Shown one piece after another: positions 53,089 through 62,440 of a stretch of 64,000 nucleotides of DNA (its first letter is position 1; the number at the start of each line of letters is the position of its first letter). Location of the stretch: the NCBI GenBank assembly GCA_910577515.1, contig CAJTLW010000006.1, positions 62,001-126,000 on the forward strand. The letters are read 5' to 3'. The position numbers were made by a program, and so were the translations under genes. This stretch comes from an uncultured Vampirovibrio sp. GTDB taxonomy: Bacteria; Cyanobacteriota; Vampirovibrionia; Gastranaerophilales; Gastranaerophilaceae. The notes under the pieces were generated by a model. The model saw only the letters and a program-made list of their open reading frames with translations. It searched no databases and was not told the DNA's origin.

Positions 53089-54456
53089 TTGGAAAATTCG
53101 GATAGAAAAACAACTTCATCTCTAAAGGTAGGAATTTTAACGGTAATCGCCCTTATGATTCTTATTTTTACCGTGCTTTGGATAAAAGGAAGAACACTTT
53201 CTGCCGGAGAACGTATCGAGGTTGTTTTCCATGATGTTAACGGTATAAGACCAGGTTCCGGTGTTCAGATGATGGGACTTAGAATAGGACAGATTGAAGA
53301 AATCACCCCTGTAATAAACGGAAAAGACAGCTATGTTAAAGTAAAATTTGTTATTACAGAAAACAATGTTGAAATCCCTACTGCTGCAACAATTTCTATT
53401 CAACAATCCGGCCTTATCGGAGAACAATTTTTAGAAGTAATGCCTCCAAAGGCAAAAACTGCCTACATTGAAACCTCAAAGCCAACAACTGCAATTAAAG
53501 ACGGCCAATTAATTTTTATGTACATAGAAAATGAATTAAAGGCTGTTGGAAAAGTGGAACAGGCTGAAGTTATACCTCTTGCATCTGCACCGATTGAATA
53601 CAGAGCAAGATTTAAGACAAAACATGCTCTAAAGCTTGATTTTATAATTGATATGCCGGGGCTTCATTTAGACCCGACAAATATTGATGCAAAATTTATG
53701 AATGGCCAAATCCTTTTCTATACAAGAAACGGAGAAGAAATTGTAATTCCAAAAACCGGCTCTCCTTACACAGTAATTGAGCCAATGAGAATAAGCGATT
53801 TTCTTGAATTGCAGTATAAATCCGCTCAGGGGATGGCTGAAACCAACGAAAAAATTACACAAATTTTATCAGATGAATTTATTTATCAATTGAAAGATTC
53901 TGTTCAAAATATAAACCAGCTAACCGCAAAAGCAACAAGCACTATGGATAAAGCAGATGCTCTTTTAGATTCTTCAAAAGATGAATTAAGTTCAATTTTA
54001 AGCCAGTCAAATGTTTTAATTAAAAAACTTGTTGTGCTGTCTGATAACATAAACGGTATAGCATCAAATCAGGAATTACAGCAAAATTTAACTTCAACCG
54101 TAGCTTCCGTGGGCAAATTATCGGATAATTTAAACACTATAATTGAAGATAAAAGCACAAAGGAAACTCTTGCAAACTTAAATCAGATATCTAAAAATTT
54201 GGCTGATATTTCAGTATACGTTAATGAATTTACAGATGACGAGAACGTTAAAAAAGATTTAAAACAAACAATTTCAGGGCTAAATAAGGCAATTGGCGAA
54301 ATAAATAATAGCTTGGTAAAAACAAATTCAATGTGCGAAACAGATAAACTATCAGTTTCATCAGCCCTTTCTGATACTGTTGTGACCGCAAGAAACTTAA
54401 AACAGTTCTCTGAAAAATTAAACAAAAGATTTTTACTATTCAGATTAATGTTTTAA
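53089..54456 (+). CDS. mlaD: MlaD-type MCE protein with long coiled-coil tail
   Basis: 455 residues from a TTG with AAGGAT upstream. One N-terminal membrane helix (about 12-31), one MCE domain (about 40-120; FHDVNGIRPGSGVQMMGLRIGQIEEI and SGLIGEQFLEV), then a beta region to about 250 and a long predicted helical/coiled-coil region (about 260-440) with repeated Leu and Asn/Ser. E. coli MlaD is under half this length; the long tail resembles cyanobacterial and plant-plastid MCE proteins (TGD2 type). It should form the periplasmic lipid channel of the transporter. No MlaB or MlaC is present. Confidence 0.9.
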   Translation: MENSDRKTTSSLKVGILTVIALMILIFTVLWIKGRTLSAGERIEVVFHDVNGIRPGSGVQMMGLRIGQIEEITPVINGKDSYVKVKFVITENNVEIPTAATISIQQSGLIGEQFLEVMPPKAKTAYIETSKPTTAIKDGQLIFMYIENELKAVGKVEQAEVIPLASAPIEYRARFKTKHALKLDFIIDMPGLHLDPTNIDAKFMNGQILFYTRNGEEIVIPKTGSPYTVIEPMRISDFLELQYKSAQGMAETNEKITQILSDEFIYQLKDSVQNINQLTAKATSTMDKADALLDSSKDELSSILSQSNVLIKKLVVLSDNINGIASNQELQQNLTSTVASVGKLSDNLNTIIEDKSTKETLANLNQISKNLADISVYVNEFTDDENVKKDLKQTISGLNKAIGEINNSLVKTNSMCETDKLSVSSALSDTVVTARNLKQFSEKLNKRFLLFRLMF

Positions 54457-54494
54457 TTTTAAACTGCTTTATTGAATAAAAGGCATTCTTTATA

Positions 54495-55577
54495 ATGAAG
54501 ATAAAAAATTTAAAAGAAAAAATAACCGGGTTTCATTATAAAAAAACTTTTTCATTTTTAGAGCTTCCCTTGTATATATTGTTTTTTATCCCATCTGTTT
54601 TTTATTCCCTAATAATAAATTTAAAAAACTTTTTCTATAAAATAGAAGTTTTAAAAGAAGGTAAGTCAAAAGCTAAAATTATCTGTATAGGAAACCTCAC
54701 AACAGGTGGTGTTGGCAAAACCCCGATTGTTATTGAATTTTGTAAATATTTATCCGCAAAAGGCAAAAAAATTGCCTCCTTAAGCCGGGGCTATGGCGGA
54801 AAATTAAAAGGAATAAACGTTATAAAAGATTTTGAAGACAATATTTTAAGCAATGATGCTTCAATAATCGGGGATGAAGTTCAATTAATAGCCCAAAATT
54901 CAACACCTGAGCATAATTTTGCAGTTATAACTTCATCAAACAGGCTTAATGGAGCAAATTATGCGTATGAAAATCTGGGTGCAGAAGTTATTCTGATGGA
55001 TGACGGTTTTTCAAACAGAAAAATAAAAAAGGATTTAACAATCCTCCTTTTTGACAGTGAAAAATTTATCGGGAATGGTTTTTTACTTCCCCTTGGCCCC
55101 CTAAGAGAGTCGTTATCTGAAGCAAAGCGGGCTGACATTATAATAATTGTTGATAAAAATTCAAACAAAAACCTTTCTGGTGCCGTAAAATTTTTAGAAG
55201 AAAAATTTAGAAAACCTGTTTTTGTTTCAAAATTTATTGTGGATTATTTTTATAATATAAAAACCGGAGAAAAAATAGAAAGCACCGCCATAAAAGATGT
55301 TTTTGCCTTCTGCGGCATTGGAAGCCCTGAGCAGTTTTATAATTATTTAAAAGATTTTAACCTTATTGGCAAAAAAAGCTACAATGACCATTACAGCTAT
55401 AAAAAAGAAGATATTGAAACTATTTTAAATGAAGCAAAAAATGCTAAATACATTATTACAACCGAAAAAGATGCCGTTAAAATAAAAGATTTAATTCCCA
55501 CTTCTGCCAAAATCTTTGCAATGAAACTCAAACCAGAGCTTGATTTTGAAAGTATCTTGAAAGATTTTACAGCATAA
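54495..55577 (+). CDS. lpxK: Tetraacyldisaccharide 4'-kinase
   Basis: 360 residues. An N-terminal membrane segment (about 25-47), then a P-loop domain: GNLTTGGVGKTPIVIEF, SLSRGYGGKLKGI and LMDDGFSNRKIKKDL (the catalytic/Mg-binding DDGxQ-like segment, here DDGFSN). It phosphorylates the lipid A disaccharide at 4', so the cell makes LPS. Directly after the Mla genes, both serving the outer membrane. Its end overlaps the convergent outer-membrane protein gene by 11 bp. Confidence 0.93.
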   Translation: MKIKNLKEKITGFHYKKTFSFLELPLYILFFIPSVFYSLIINLKNFFYKIEVLKEGKSKAKIICIGNLTTGGVGKTPIVIEFCKYLSAKGKKIASLSRGYGGKLKGINVIKDFEDNILSNDASIIGDEVQLIAQNSTPEHNFAVITSSNRLNGANYAYENLGAEVILMDDGFSNRKIKKDLTILLFDSEKFIGNGFLLPLGPLRESLSEAKRADIIIIVDKNSNKNLSGAVKFLEEKFRKPVFVSKFIVDYFYNIKTGEKIESTAIKDVFAFCGIGSPEQFYNYLKDFNLIGKKSYNDHYSYKKEDIETILNEAKNAKYIITTEKDAVKIKDLIPTSAKIFAMKLKPELDFESILKDFTA

Positions 55578-56625
55578 TTTGTGTTAAAAAATTTATTGAA
55601 TTTGAATCATTATTTAAACCGGGATTTAAAGTATATGTATAATCAAGCCCAAATCTAAAGCGTTGTTTAAAAACATAATAATTAAGCCCGACAGTATATT
55701 TCTGCACAGTGGTATCTGGCTGTTTTGTATTATAATCAAAAATATCATATCTTAAAGCAAGCTGCAGCTTTTCGTTTAAATCATATACAAAGGTTGAATA
55801 AAACCCTTCCTGCTTATTTGGATTATATTCTGAAGAATTTGACCCATCTGCATAAGCGTATTCAATATTAAATAAAAATTTATCATACTCCCATTCTAAA
55901 CCGCTACCAAAAACGCTATAGCCGCTGCCTGCTGCCCCGACATTCGTCCCTGCACCGATTTTTAAATCTTTAAATATATGATTTTTTTCATAAAAAGGCT
56001 TATAGCTCAACCAACCTGCAAATTCCGCTCCATCTGTCACATCTTGCAAATATCTTGTAGAAGAAAAACCTCCGGCACAATAGCTAAAACCGTTATAATT
56101 ACCGGTATACTTTACCCCAAGCGCCCTTGCATCATTAAAATTATCCCCTATTTGCGCTCTTTTTGAAAACATAAGATTATAAGTACTTTTTGACCCCTCT
56201 ATTCCAAAAGGCAGCCTTGAATTTCCGATTACAATCTTATGATTATTATTTATCTGCCTTTCAAAATAAACATCTGATAATTTCCCCAAAAATTTATTAT
56301 CCAAATCATCTACATTTCTGGTGAAATTTGACACAATTTTTATTTTATTTTTGCTCTCATCAAATTTAATTTCCCCGCCGCCTTCTAAAATAAAAGGATA
56401 CGTAAAATTTGAACGTTCTTCTTTAATATCAGCATCATACACTCCTCTAAAATTTAAAACAGGTGAAAATTCATTAATATATGATTTTTGAAACAAAACT
56501 TTTTTAGGTTCATCAAATTTAAGTTCGAATTCTGCATTCTTTGGAAGAGTAATCTCTTCCTCAATAGCAAAACAAACATCCGGAAACAAGAGTAATATTA
56601 AGAATATAAGAATGAGCTTTTTCAT
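55567..56625 (-). CDS. Outer-membrane beta-barrel protein
   Basis: 352 residues from the ATG at 56625, which gives a clean signal peptide (MKKLILIFLILLLFPDVCFA); an upstream start at 56646 would add seven residues. The mature part is a run of amphipathic strands with aromatic ends (FRFGLDYTYTL, NYYVFKQRF, LALRYDIFDY), typical of porins or phosphate-selective porin-like proteins, ending in a hydrophobic strand (FLTQIML) that lacks the usual terminal Phe. Convergent with lpxK, 11-bp overlap. It may be a porin; the substrate is unknown. Confidence 0.75.
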   Translation of the reverse strand: MKKLILIFLILLLFPDVCFAIEEEITLPKNAEFELKFDEPKKVLFQKSYINEFSPVLNFRGVYDADIKEERSNFTYPFILEGGGEIKFDESKNKIKIVSNFTRNVDDLDNKFLGKLSDVYFERQINNNHKIVIGNSRLPFGIEGSKSTYNLMFSKRAQIGDNFNDARALGVKYTGNYNGFSYCAGGFSSTRYLQDVTDGAEFAGWLSYKPFYEKNHIFKDLKIGAGTNVGAAGSGYSVFGSGLEWEYDKFLFNIEYAYADGSNSSEYNPNKQEGFYSTFVYDLNEKLQLALRYDIFDYNTKQPDTTVQKYTVGLNYYVFKQRFRFGLDYTYTLNPGLNNDSNSINFLTQIML

Positions 56626-56658
56626 GTTGAATTTTAATAATAGCAAAAAATTTTATGA

Positions 56659-56688
56659 ATGACAAAAATAATTACTTTATGTTATACT
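56659..56688 (+). promoter_or_regulatory. Promoter of the rimP-nusA unit
   Basis: ATGACA (56659-56664) and TATACT (56683-56688), 18 bp apart. Transcription would start near 56694-56696, right at the first leader hairpin. Confidence 0.6.
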
Positions 56689-56693
56689 AGATT

Positions 56694-56723
56694 TGTGCTT
56701 GAAAAGTATTATTTTCAAGCACA
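56694..56723 (+). promoter_or_regulatory. Leader hairpin 1 of rimP-nusA
   Basis: TGTGCTTGAAAA (56694-56705) and TTTTCAAGCACA (56712-56723) form a perfect 12-bp stem with a six-base loop at the very 5' end of the predicted transcript. It may stabilise the mRNA or be a binding site in attenuation. Confidence 0.7.
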
Positions 56724-56747
56724 AAGAAAACAATTTGCACTTTGATT

Positions 56748-56777
56748 AAAGAGCGGCCGTTACACCCGCTCTTTTTT
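56748..56777 (+). terminator. Terminator-like attenuator before rimP
   Basis: AAAGAGCGG (56748-56756) pairs with CCGCTCTTT (56766-56774) and is followed by T to 56777, 16 bp before the rimP ATG and between its promoter and ribosome site. As no gene precedes it, it most likely attenuates rimP-nusA transcription, possibly sensed by NusA itself (inference). Confidence 0.75.
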
Positions 56778-56793
56778 AAAGGGAAATGAAAAA

Positions 56794-57300
56794 ATGACAC
56801 AACAGTTTAATAAAAAACAGGTAATTGAAAAAATTATGCCGGTAATTGACAACACTGCAATGAGGCATAATTTAATCCCTTTGGAAGTTTCTCTTGAAAA
56901 AGAAAACGGCCACTGGTTTTTAAGAATTTTTATATACTCGCCGGATCATCCTGTTAACCATAGCGATTGCGAACATATAACACGGGGATTGGGGGATTTA
57001 TTGGATGAACTTATTCCTTTTAAATATTACCTTGAAGTGTCATCTCCTGGATTAGAGCGACGTCTTAAATCAACAAAAGAATATGTAATTTTTAAAGGCC
57101 ATAATGTAATAATCAAGGTAAAAGAGCCGATTGACGATAATTACCCTAAAAAATTCGGTGCAAAAATTTTAGATTATAATGAAGGCTTAGGGGTTAAAAT
57201 TTTAACCAGCGATACAAAAAAAGAATATACAATAAATTTGGATAATATTTTTTCAACAAGATTAGATGATGTAGATTTTAAAGAAGATAAAGGAGAATAG
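56794..57300 (+). CDS. rimP: Ribosome maturation factor RimP
   Basis: 168 residues, typical. LEVSLEKENGHWFLRIFI, the acidic SDCEHITRGLGDLLD and YLEVSSPGLERRLKS are family hallmarks (N-terminal alpha/beta domain, then an SH3-like domain). It helps 30S assembly. AAAGGGAAATG before the start. Leads directly into nusA, the standard bacterial pair. Confidence 0.96.
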   Translation: MTQQFNKKQVIEKIMPVIDNTAMRHNLIPLEVSLEKENGHWFLRIFIYSPDHPVNHSDCEHITRGLGDLLDELIPFKYYLEVSSPGLERRLKSTKEYVIFKGHNVIIKVKEPIDDNYPKKFGAKILDYNEGLGVKILTSDTKKEYTINLDNIFSTRLDDVDFKEDKGE

Positions 57301-57302
57301 GC

Positions 57303-58505
57303 ATGATAAAGATTGGAACTGCGTTATTTGAAGCTGCCGAACAATTGGAAAGAGAAAAAGGGATTTCAAAAGATGTTTTAGTATCATCTCTTTGCGATGC
57401 TTTGGTTGCAGGATATAAAAAACACATTAAAGATAAAGATGCTGAAAATGTTGAAGCAATTTTAGACGAAACAGCCGGTGAAATCGGCGTTTTTAGAACA
57501 AAACTTGTGGTTGAAAATGTTGAAAACCCCGATACCCAAATTTCACTTGAAGATGCAAAAGAAATTGATGATGAAGTAGAAATTGATGATGAAGTAAAAA
57601 TTGAAGTAACTCCTGAAAACTTTGGACGTATCGCAGCTCAAAGTGCAAAACAGGTTATTACCCAAAGAATAAGGGAAGCTGAACGCAAAATGGTTTTAGA
57701 TGAATTTTTATCTAAAAAAGGCACTCTTATCACAGGTATAGTTCAAAGAAAAGATGAAAGAAATAACGTTATTGTAAATATCGGAAAAACAGATGCCGTA
57801 ATGCCAACAAGAGAGCAAATCCCGGGCGAATATTATAAACCCGGAAACAGAATAAGGGTGTTTGTTTTAAACGTTAAAGAAACAACAAGACTTCCGCAGG
57901 TGATTGTATCTCAGGCTCACTCTGAAATCGTAAGAGAATTATTTGAGCTTGAAGTTCCTGAAATTGAAGATGGTATTGTTGAAATTAAATCTATCGCACG
58001 TGAAGCAGGCTTTAGAACAAAACTTGCAGTATGGTCTAATGACCCTTCAGTGGATAGCGTTGGTGCCTGCATCGGGCCAAGAGGTTCAAGAATTCAAACT
58101 ATCGTTGGCGAATTAAAAAATGAAAAAATTGATATTGTAAGATATTCTTTAGACCCTGTAGAATACATTGTAAATGCACTTTCACCTGCAAGAATTATTT
58201 CGGTTGATATTTTAGCAGATGAAGAAACAAGAAAAGAAGCGTTTGTAATCGTTCCAGATGATCAATTATCTCTTGCAATCGGCCGTGAGGGGCAAAACGT
58301 ACGCCTTGCACACAGATTAACAGGCTGGAAAATAGATATCAAGAGCGAATCTCAAGCAGCACAAATGGAGAAGCAGGCTCAAAAAGATACTGCAAAAGAT
58401 GCTGAAGAAAATATTGAAGAAGCGCCAGCAGTTGAAGAAGCAATTGAAGAAACTGCAATAGAAGCTGTTGAAGAAACCAAAGAAGCTGAAACAACAGAAG
58501 AATAG
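57303..58505 (+). CDS. nusA: Transcription termination/antitermination protein NusA
   Basis: 400 residues. N-terminal RNA-polymerase-binding domain (about 1-130), S1 domain (about 135-205; LITGIVQRKDERNNVIVNIG), and two KH domains (SVGACIGPRGSRIQTI and SLAIGREGQNVRLAHRLTG). A long acidic tail (about 355-400; EENIEEAPAVEEAIEE) replaces the C-terminal AR2 repeats of E. coli. It controls pausing, termination and antitermination. ylxR and infB, which usually follow nusA, are missing here. Confidence 0.96.
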   Translation: MIKIGTALFEAAEQLEREKGISKDVLVSSLCDALVAGYKKHIKDKDAENVEAILDETAGEIGVFRTKLVVENVENPDTQISLEDAKEIDDEVEIDDEVKIEVTPENFGRIAAQSAKQVITQRIREAERKMVLDEFLSKKGTLITGIVQRKDERNNVIVNIGKTDAVMPTREQIPGEYYKPGNRIRVFVLNVKETTRLPQVIVSQAHSEIVRELFELEVPEIEDGIVEIKSIAREAGFRTKLAVWSNDPSVDSVGACIGPRGSRIQTIVGELKNEKIDIVRYSLDPVEYIVNALSPARIISVDILADEETRKEAFVIVPDDQLSLAIGREGQNVRLAHRLTGWKIDIKSESQAAQMEKQAQKDTAKDAEENIEEAPAVEEAIEETAIEAVEETKEAETTEE

Positions 58506-58517
58506 GCGTTTTGGAAA

Positions 58518-59411
58518 ATGAAAATTGTTGTGGCAGGATATGATAAAATGCTTGCTGCCCTTATTTTAGGGGCAAAACTTAGAAACCACAACATTTTAGG
58601 CGCATTTAGAATTGACAGGGTAAAGTATTCAAATTTTACCCTGTTTTTTAAAGACATTTTTGCCCCGTCAATTGATTACTCATTTTTAAAAAGCCATAAA
58701 ATTTATGATATCAAAGCAAAAAGCGTTAATTCAAAAGAATTTATAAACCAAATAAAACGTCTAAACCCTGATGTTATTTTAGTCGGAAGCTGGTCTGAAA
58801 AATTTGGCACAGAAATTTTATCCTTGCCAAAATACGGAGTGCTTAATTGTCATCCTTCACTTTTGCCAAACCATAGAGGTGCAAACCCTTATTTTTGGGC
58901 AATTTATTCAGGCGATACAAAAACAGGAATCACTTTCCATAAGATGGATGAAAATTTTGACACAGGTGAAATTTTGATGCAGGGCGCTTTTGATATTGAC
59001 CCTAATACAACAGGTGGTGCCTTAAAAAATAAAGCAGCAAAGGTAGCAGAAATTATGATAGGCGACCTTCTGGATGACCTTGAACACAAAAGAATTATCC
59101 CGATAATTCAGGATGAAACCAAAGCAGTTTATGATAAATACCCGTTTGATGGGATCGATATTGTTGATTTTAAAGAAACTGCACAAAAAACTTACGATAG
59201 AATACGCGGATTAAAACCCTGGGGCTATTGCTCCTGTGTGTTAAAAACACCAAAAAGAGAAACTGTTTACAGAATAAAATCCGCAAAAATCTCAGATATA
59301 AACTGCAATTTAGACGATTTTAACCCGGGCGATATCATCCAAAACAACAAAGAACGAAATATCTTCACCGTTAAATGCCTTGACCTTGCAATAGAAATAA
59401 GGGTGTTTTAA
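58518..59411 (+). CDS. Methionyl-tRNA formyltransferase-like enzyme
   Basis: 297 residues. The formyltransferase core is clear: VLNCHPSLLPNHRGANPYFWAI includes the catalytic Asn/His and the SLLPxxRG loop, and FHKMDENFDTGEIL provides the Asp. The C-terminal domain (about 205-297) resembles the OB-like tRNA-binding domain of Fmt but is short. The N-terminus (IVVAGYDKMLAALILGAKL) differs from the usual VxFxGTxxFA of Fmt. It is either the cell's Fmt or a related formyltransferase for another substrate. Twelve bp after nusA, so probably co-transcribed. Confidence 0.75.
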   Translation: MKIVVAGYDKMLAALILGAKLRNHNILGAFRIDRVKYSNFTLFFKDIFAPSIDYSFLKSHKIYDIKAKSVNSKEFINQIKRLNPDVILVGSWSEKFGTEILSLPKYGVLNCHPSLLPNHRGANPYFWAIYSGDTKTGITFHKMDENFDTGEILMQGAFDIDPNTTGGALKNKAAKVAEIMIGDLLDDLEHKRIIPIIQDETKAVYDKYPFDGIDIVDFKETAQKTYDRIRGLKPWGYCSCVLKTPKRETVYRIKSAKISDINCNLDDFNPGDIIQNNKERNIFTVKCLDLAIEIRVF

Positions 59412-59416
59412 TAATT

Positions 59417-59857
59417 TTATGTTATCTGAAACGGACATTTTGAGCAGCGGGCTTTAGGGTGCAGCATCAAATTATCCTCTAAATCATACATCTTTGCAAC
59501 GCGTGTAATAAGTTTATTTCTGCACACAGGACATAAAAGAACAAACCCTTTATTACCCTCATTTTCAAGAATTAAATTCTTTAACTCATCAATATCCGCT
59601 TTGCCCTGGTTAGTAAAATGAAAATCTTCGTTTTTTTCATAAATTTTCACTTCCCCTAAAGAGGTTTTTAAGCCCTTGGCAAGTTTCTGCCTTACCGTAG
59701 AGGACAAAAATAATTCAACCCCTGATTCGATATTTGCAATCTCATCAATCGTTAAATTGCACCTTTTGGCTAAGCCCGTCTGCGAAAGCCCGAGCTTTTC
59801 CCTTGTTTCTGATACAAACTGTGCCAGAGTAGGATATTTTTTAACTTCTTTTTGCAA
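59417..59857 (-). CDS. XRE-type regulator with C-terminal zinc-ribbon
   Basis: 146 residues. N-terminal helix-turn-helix (about 12-72): REKLGLSQTGLAKRCNLTIDEIANIESG. C-terminal part has CPVCRNK (about 108-114) and CSKCPFQI (about 137-144), four cysteines that fit a zinc ribbon. It is a probable metal-binding or protein-binding transcription regulator. Follows secF on the opposite side of the formyltransferase gene with a 14-bp gap after it to secF; transcribed in the same direction as secF-secD. Confidence 0.8.
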   Translation of the reverse strand: MQKEVKKYPTLAQFVSETREKLGLSQTGLAKRCNLTIDEIANIESGVELFLSSTVRQKLAKGLKTSLGEVKIYEKNEDFHFTNQGKADIDELKNLILENEGNKGFVLLCPVCRNKLITRVAKMYDLEDNLMLHPKARCSKCPFQIT

Positions 59858-59871
59858 AACTAACTTTTTTC

Positions 59872-60873
59872 CTATGCCGCAGTTTTCTTCAGGGCATTCT
59901 TATCTCTGATTTCTTTATCCCAAGCTAAAAGCACGCTTGCAAAGAAAATACTTGAATAAGTACCCACTGCAATACCTAAAATCATTGCAAGGATAAATTC
60001 TTTTGTAGTAGAGCCGCCAAAGAAATATAAAGCACCTAAAGTTAAAAGAGTTGTAATTGAAGTATTCAAGCTTCTTGCAAGAGTTTGGTTAACAGAAGCA
60101 TTTACAATTTCATTAAACGTATATTTTTTTGCCAAAAATCTGTTATTTTCACGCACCCTGTCAAATACAACGATGGTATCATGCACAGAAAACCCTACAA
60201 CCGTAAGCACCGCCGTTATAAAAAGTGCATCCACATAAACGTTTAAAAATATAGACATAATAGCAAACACACCGATTACAAATAAAGCATCATGCACCAA
60301 AGATAACAAAGTAATCACTGCATAATCGGTTTTAAATCTGAATGAAATATAAACAACAATCCCTAAAAACGCCAATAATAGCGCAACAATTGAATTTTTC
60401 AATAATTCTGAACCAAGTGAAGGCCCAACTGATGTTGTTTGAACAAGTTCTGATGAATCAACCTCGCTTGATATAATGCTGCTTATTTTATCAACGGTTT
60501 CGCCTGTTTTATCATCTATAAAACCTGTTTTAACAGAGATGATATTTTTAATTCCGTTAGAATTTACCTGCCCTGCATTGTCGTTATTAATATTTTGTAC
60601 AACAGGGGTCATAAACCCTTCTTTTACCATATTTTCCCTGATTTTTCCGATGTTATCAACCGTAACATCACCTTTTACGGCATATTGCAAAATCGTTCCG
60701 CCGGTAAAATCAATACCTAGTTTTACAGGAGCATGATTTGCCTGTGTTGCCATCAAATAAATAATCGCCGCAATACAGGGAATTAAAAGCACAGCGCTGA
60801 TTGAAAGCCAGAGCCATCTGTATTTTACAACATCTATTATTTGCTTTTGGTTCATTAAATTAGGGTTTGCCAT
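59872..60873 (-). CDS. secF: Protein-export membrane protein SecF
   Basis: 333 residues. Six membrane helices around a periplasmic loop. LGIDFTGGTILQYAV is the SecF signature (DFTGG), and VVGFSVHDTIVVFDRVREN the D-D-x-V-V-x-D-R-x-R motif of RND-type export proteins. Works with SecD to pull proteins across using the proton gradient. Downstream of secD, 45 bp apart. Confidence 0.96.
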   Translation of the reverse strand: MANPNLMNQKQIIDVVKYRWLWLSISAVLLIPCIAAIIYLMATQANHAPVKLGIDFTGGTILQYAVKGDVTVDNIGKIRENMVKEGFMTPVVQNINNDNAGQVNSNGIKNIISVKTGFIDDKTGETVDKISSIISSEVDSSELVQTTSVGPSLGSELLKNSIVALLLAFLGIVVYISFRFKTDYAVITLLSLVHDALFVIGVFAIMSIFLNVYVDALFITAVLTVVGFSVHDTIVVFDRVRENNRFLAKKYTFNEIVNASVNQTLARSLNTSITTLLTLGALYFFGGSTTKEFILAMILGIAVGTYSSIFFASVLLAWDKEIRDKNALKKTAA

Positions 60874-60918
60874 TTTTTTATATATCTCCTTTTAGAAAAT
60901 TTCAAATTATTAAATAAA

Positions 60919-62229
60919 TTAGTCAAGTACTCCGAATTTTGCTTTTTCTTTCTTTGTTTCGGTTGCAACAAAAGCATTTTGAATATCTGATTGTTTAAGA
61001 CCGAACAATGCAGGGTGTTTTAATTCACCTGTACCAAAAATAAGGTGCATAAAGTTTTTGGTAACTGTAATTGCAGAGAACATACTAACTAAAACACCTA
61101 TTGCAAGGGTTAGCGCAAATCCTTTTACAATGCTTGTTCCCAAAATATAAAGAATGACACAGGTTATAATCGTTGTCATATTTGAATCAAAAATACTTGT
61201 AAAAGCTCTGTCAAAGCCTGAGTTTATCGCCGTAAACAAGCTTCTTCCGGCTCTTAATTCTTCTTTTGTTCTTTCAAATATCAAAATGTTAGCATCTACT
61301 GCCATACCGATACTCAATATAAAACCTGCAATACCTGCAAGAGTTAATGTTACAGGAATTATTTTAAATATTGCAAATACAATCACACTATAAATACAAA
61401 GTGCAATACAAGCTATAAAGCCAGGCACTCTATAGTAAAGAACCATAAATATCATAACCAGAGAAAGCCCGATTAAACCTGCAAACTTTGATTTATCAAT
61501 ACTATCAGCTCCAAGGGTAGGCCCGATTGAATTTTCTTCAATAATTTCAGCACCCACAGGCAAAGCCCCGGCGTTTAATAAATCTACCATTTCTTTTGCC
61601 TGTTTATATTCAAAACCATCGCCCCCGCCTGTAATTTGAGCATTTCCGCCTGTAATTTCTTCATTTATCCTTGGGGATGATTGGAGTTTTCCGTTGAAAA
61701 ATATAGCCATCGGCTGACCAACAAGCCTTCTTGTAAGATTGCCAAATTTTTTAGCCCCTTCAGGATTAAATTCCAATGAAACAATCCATTCTCCTGTCTG
61801 AGATGTTGCAACGGATGATTTCTTTAAATCTTTACCGGTTAAACCTGTACCTTTCCAAAGCTGGTTACCATCTTTATCGGTACCGTTTGGCTCTTTAAAT
61901 TCTAGTTCAGCAGTTTCACCCAAAAATTCTTTGGCTTTAGCAGTATCTGAAATATTAGGAATTTCAATTAAAAGTCTGTTTTCACCCACCTTTTGAACAA
62001 CCGTTTCACCAACGCCCATAGCATTTACACGGTTTTCAATTGCATATTGCAAACTATCCATAATTTCAGGCGTTATTTTTTTCACAGTTTCAGATGTCTG
62101 TGCTTCAAGCATCAGTCTTGAACCGCCAACCAAATCAAGCCCTAAGGACGTCGGTTTTTTCCAAATAGTAACCAAAGATAATATAACTATTAATACAATC
62201 GCCCAAAAGAGAATAATTTTGTTTTTCAT
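60919..62229 (-). CDS. secD: Protein-export membrane protein SecD
   Basis: 436 residues, a short SecD (615 in E. coli). N-terminal LGLDLVGGSRLMLEAQ, a periplasmic P1 domain (about 35-245), then six helices with GMAVDANILIFERTKEEL and the A-G-I-A region. SecD forms with SecF and SecY. The P1 domain is reduced compared with E. coli, as in many other phyla. Confidence 0.95.
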   Translation of the reverse strand: MKNKIILFWAIVLIVILSLVTIWKKPTSLGLDLVGGSRLMLEAQTSETVKKITPEIMDSLQYAIENRVNAMGVGETVVQKVGENRLLIEIPNISDTAKAKEFLGETAELEFKEPNGTDKDGNQLWKGTGLTGKDLKKSSVATSQTGEWIVSLEFNPEGAKKFGNLTRRLVGQPMAIFFNGKLQSSPRINEEITGGNAQITGGGDGFEYKQAKEMVDLLNAGALPVGAEIIEENSIGPTLGADSIDKSKFAGLIGLSLVMIFMVLYYRVPGFIACIALCIYSVIVFAIFKIIPVTLTLAGIAGFILSIGMAVDANILIFERTKEELRAGRSLFTAINSGFDRAFTSIFDSNMTTIITCVILYILGTSIVKGFALTLAIGVLVSMFSAITVTKNFMHLIFGTGELKHPALFGLKQSDIQNAFVATETKKEKAKFGVLD

Positions 62230-62353
62230 CTATATTTTCCTACTTATTTTCTATCTTTTATATTTCTTTCATTTCATATTCTAACAAAAAAACAAAATCA
62301 AGTTAAGTAATTAACAAAAACTCGCCACCCTGGCTAAACCATTATTAAAACAA

Positions 62354-62390
62354 AAAGCATCTGTTAATTTCAGATGCTTTAATCTTTTTT
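62354..62390. terminator. Bidirectional intrinsic terminator
   Basis: AAAGCATCTG (62354-62363) and CAGATGCTTT (62371-62380) form a perfect 10-bp stem; the plus side continues AATCTTTTTT and the minus side TTTTTGTTTT. On the minus strand it would end the small gene at 62441 before secD. Confidence 0.8.
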
Positions 62391-62440
62391 CCCTTCACTC
62401 CATAAAAAGTCTAGTAGCCTTTATAGCTTAGCTTTTTTCT

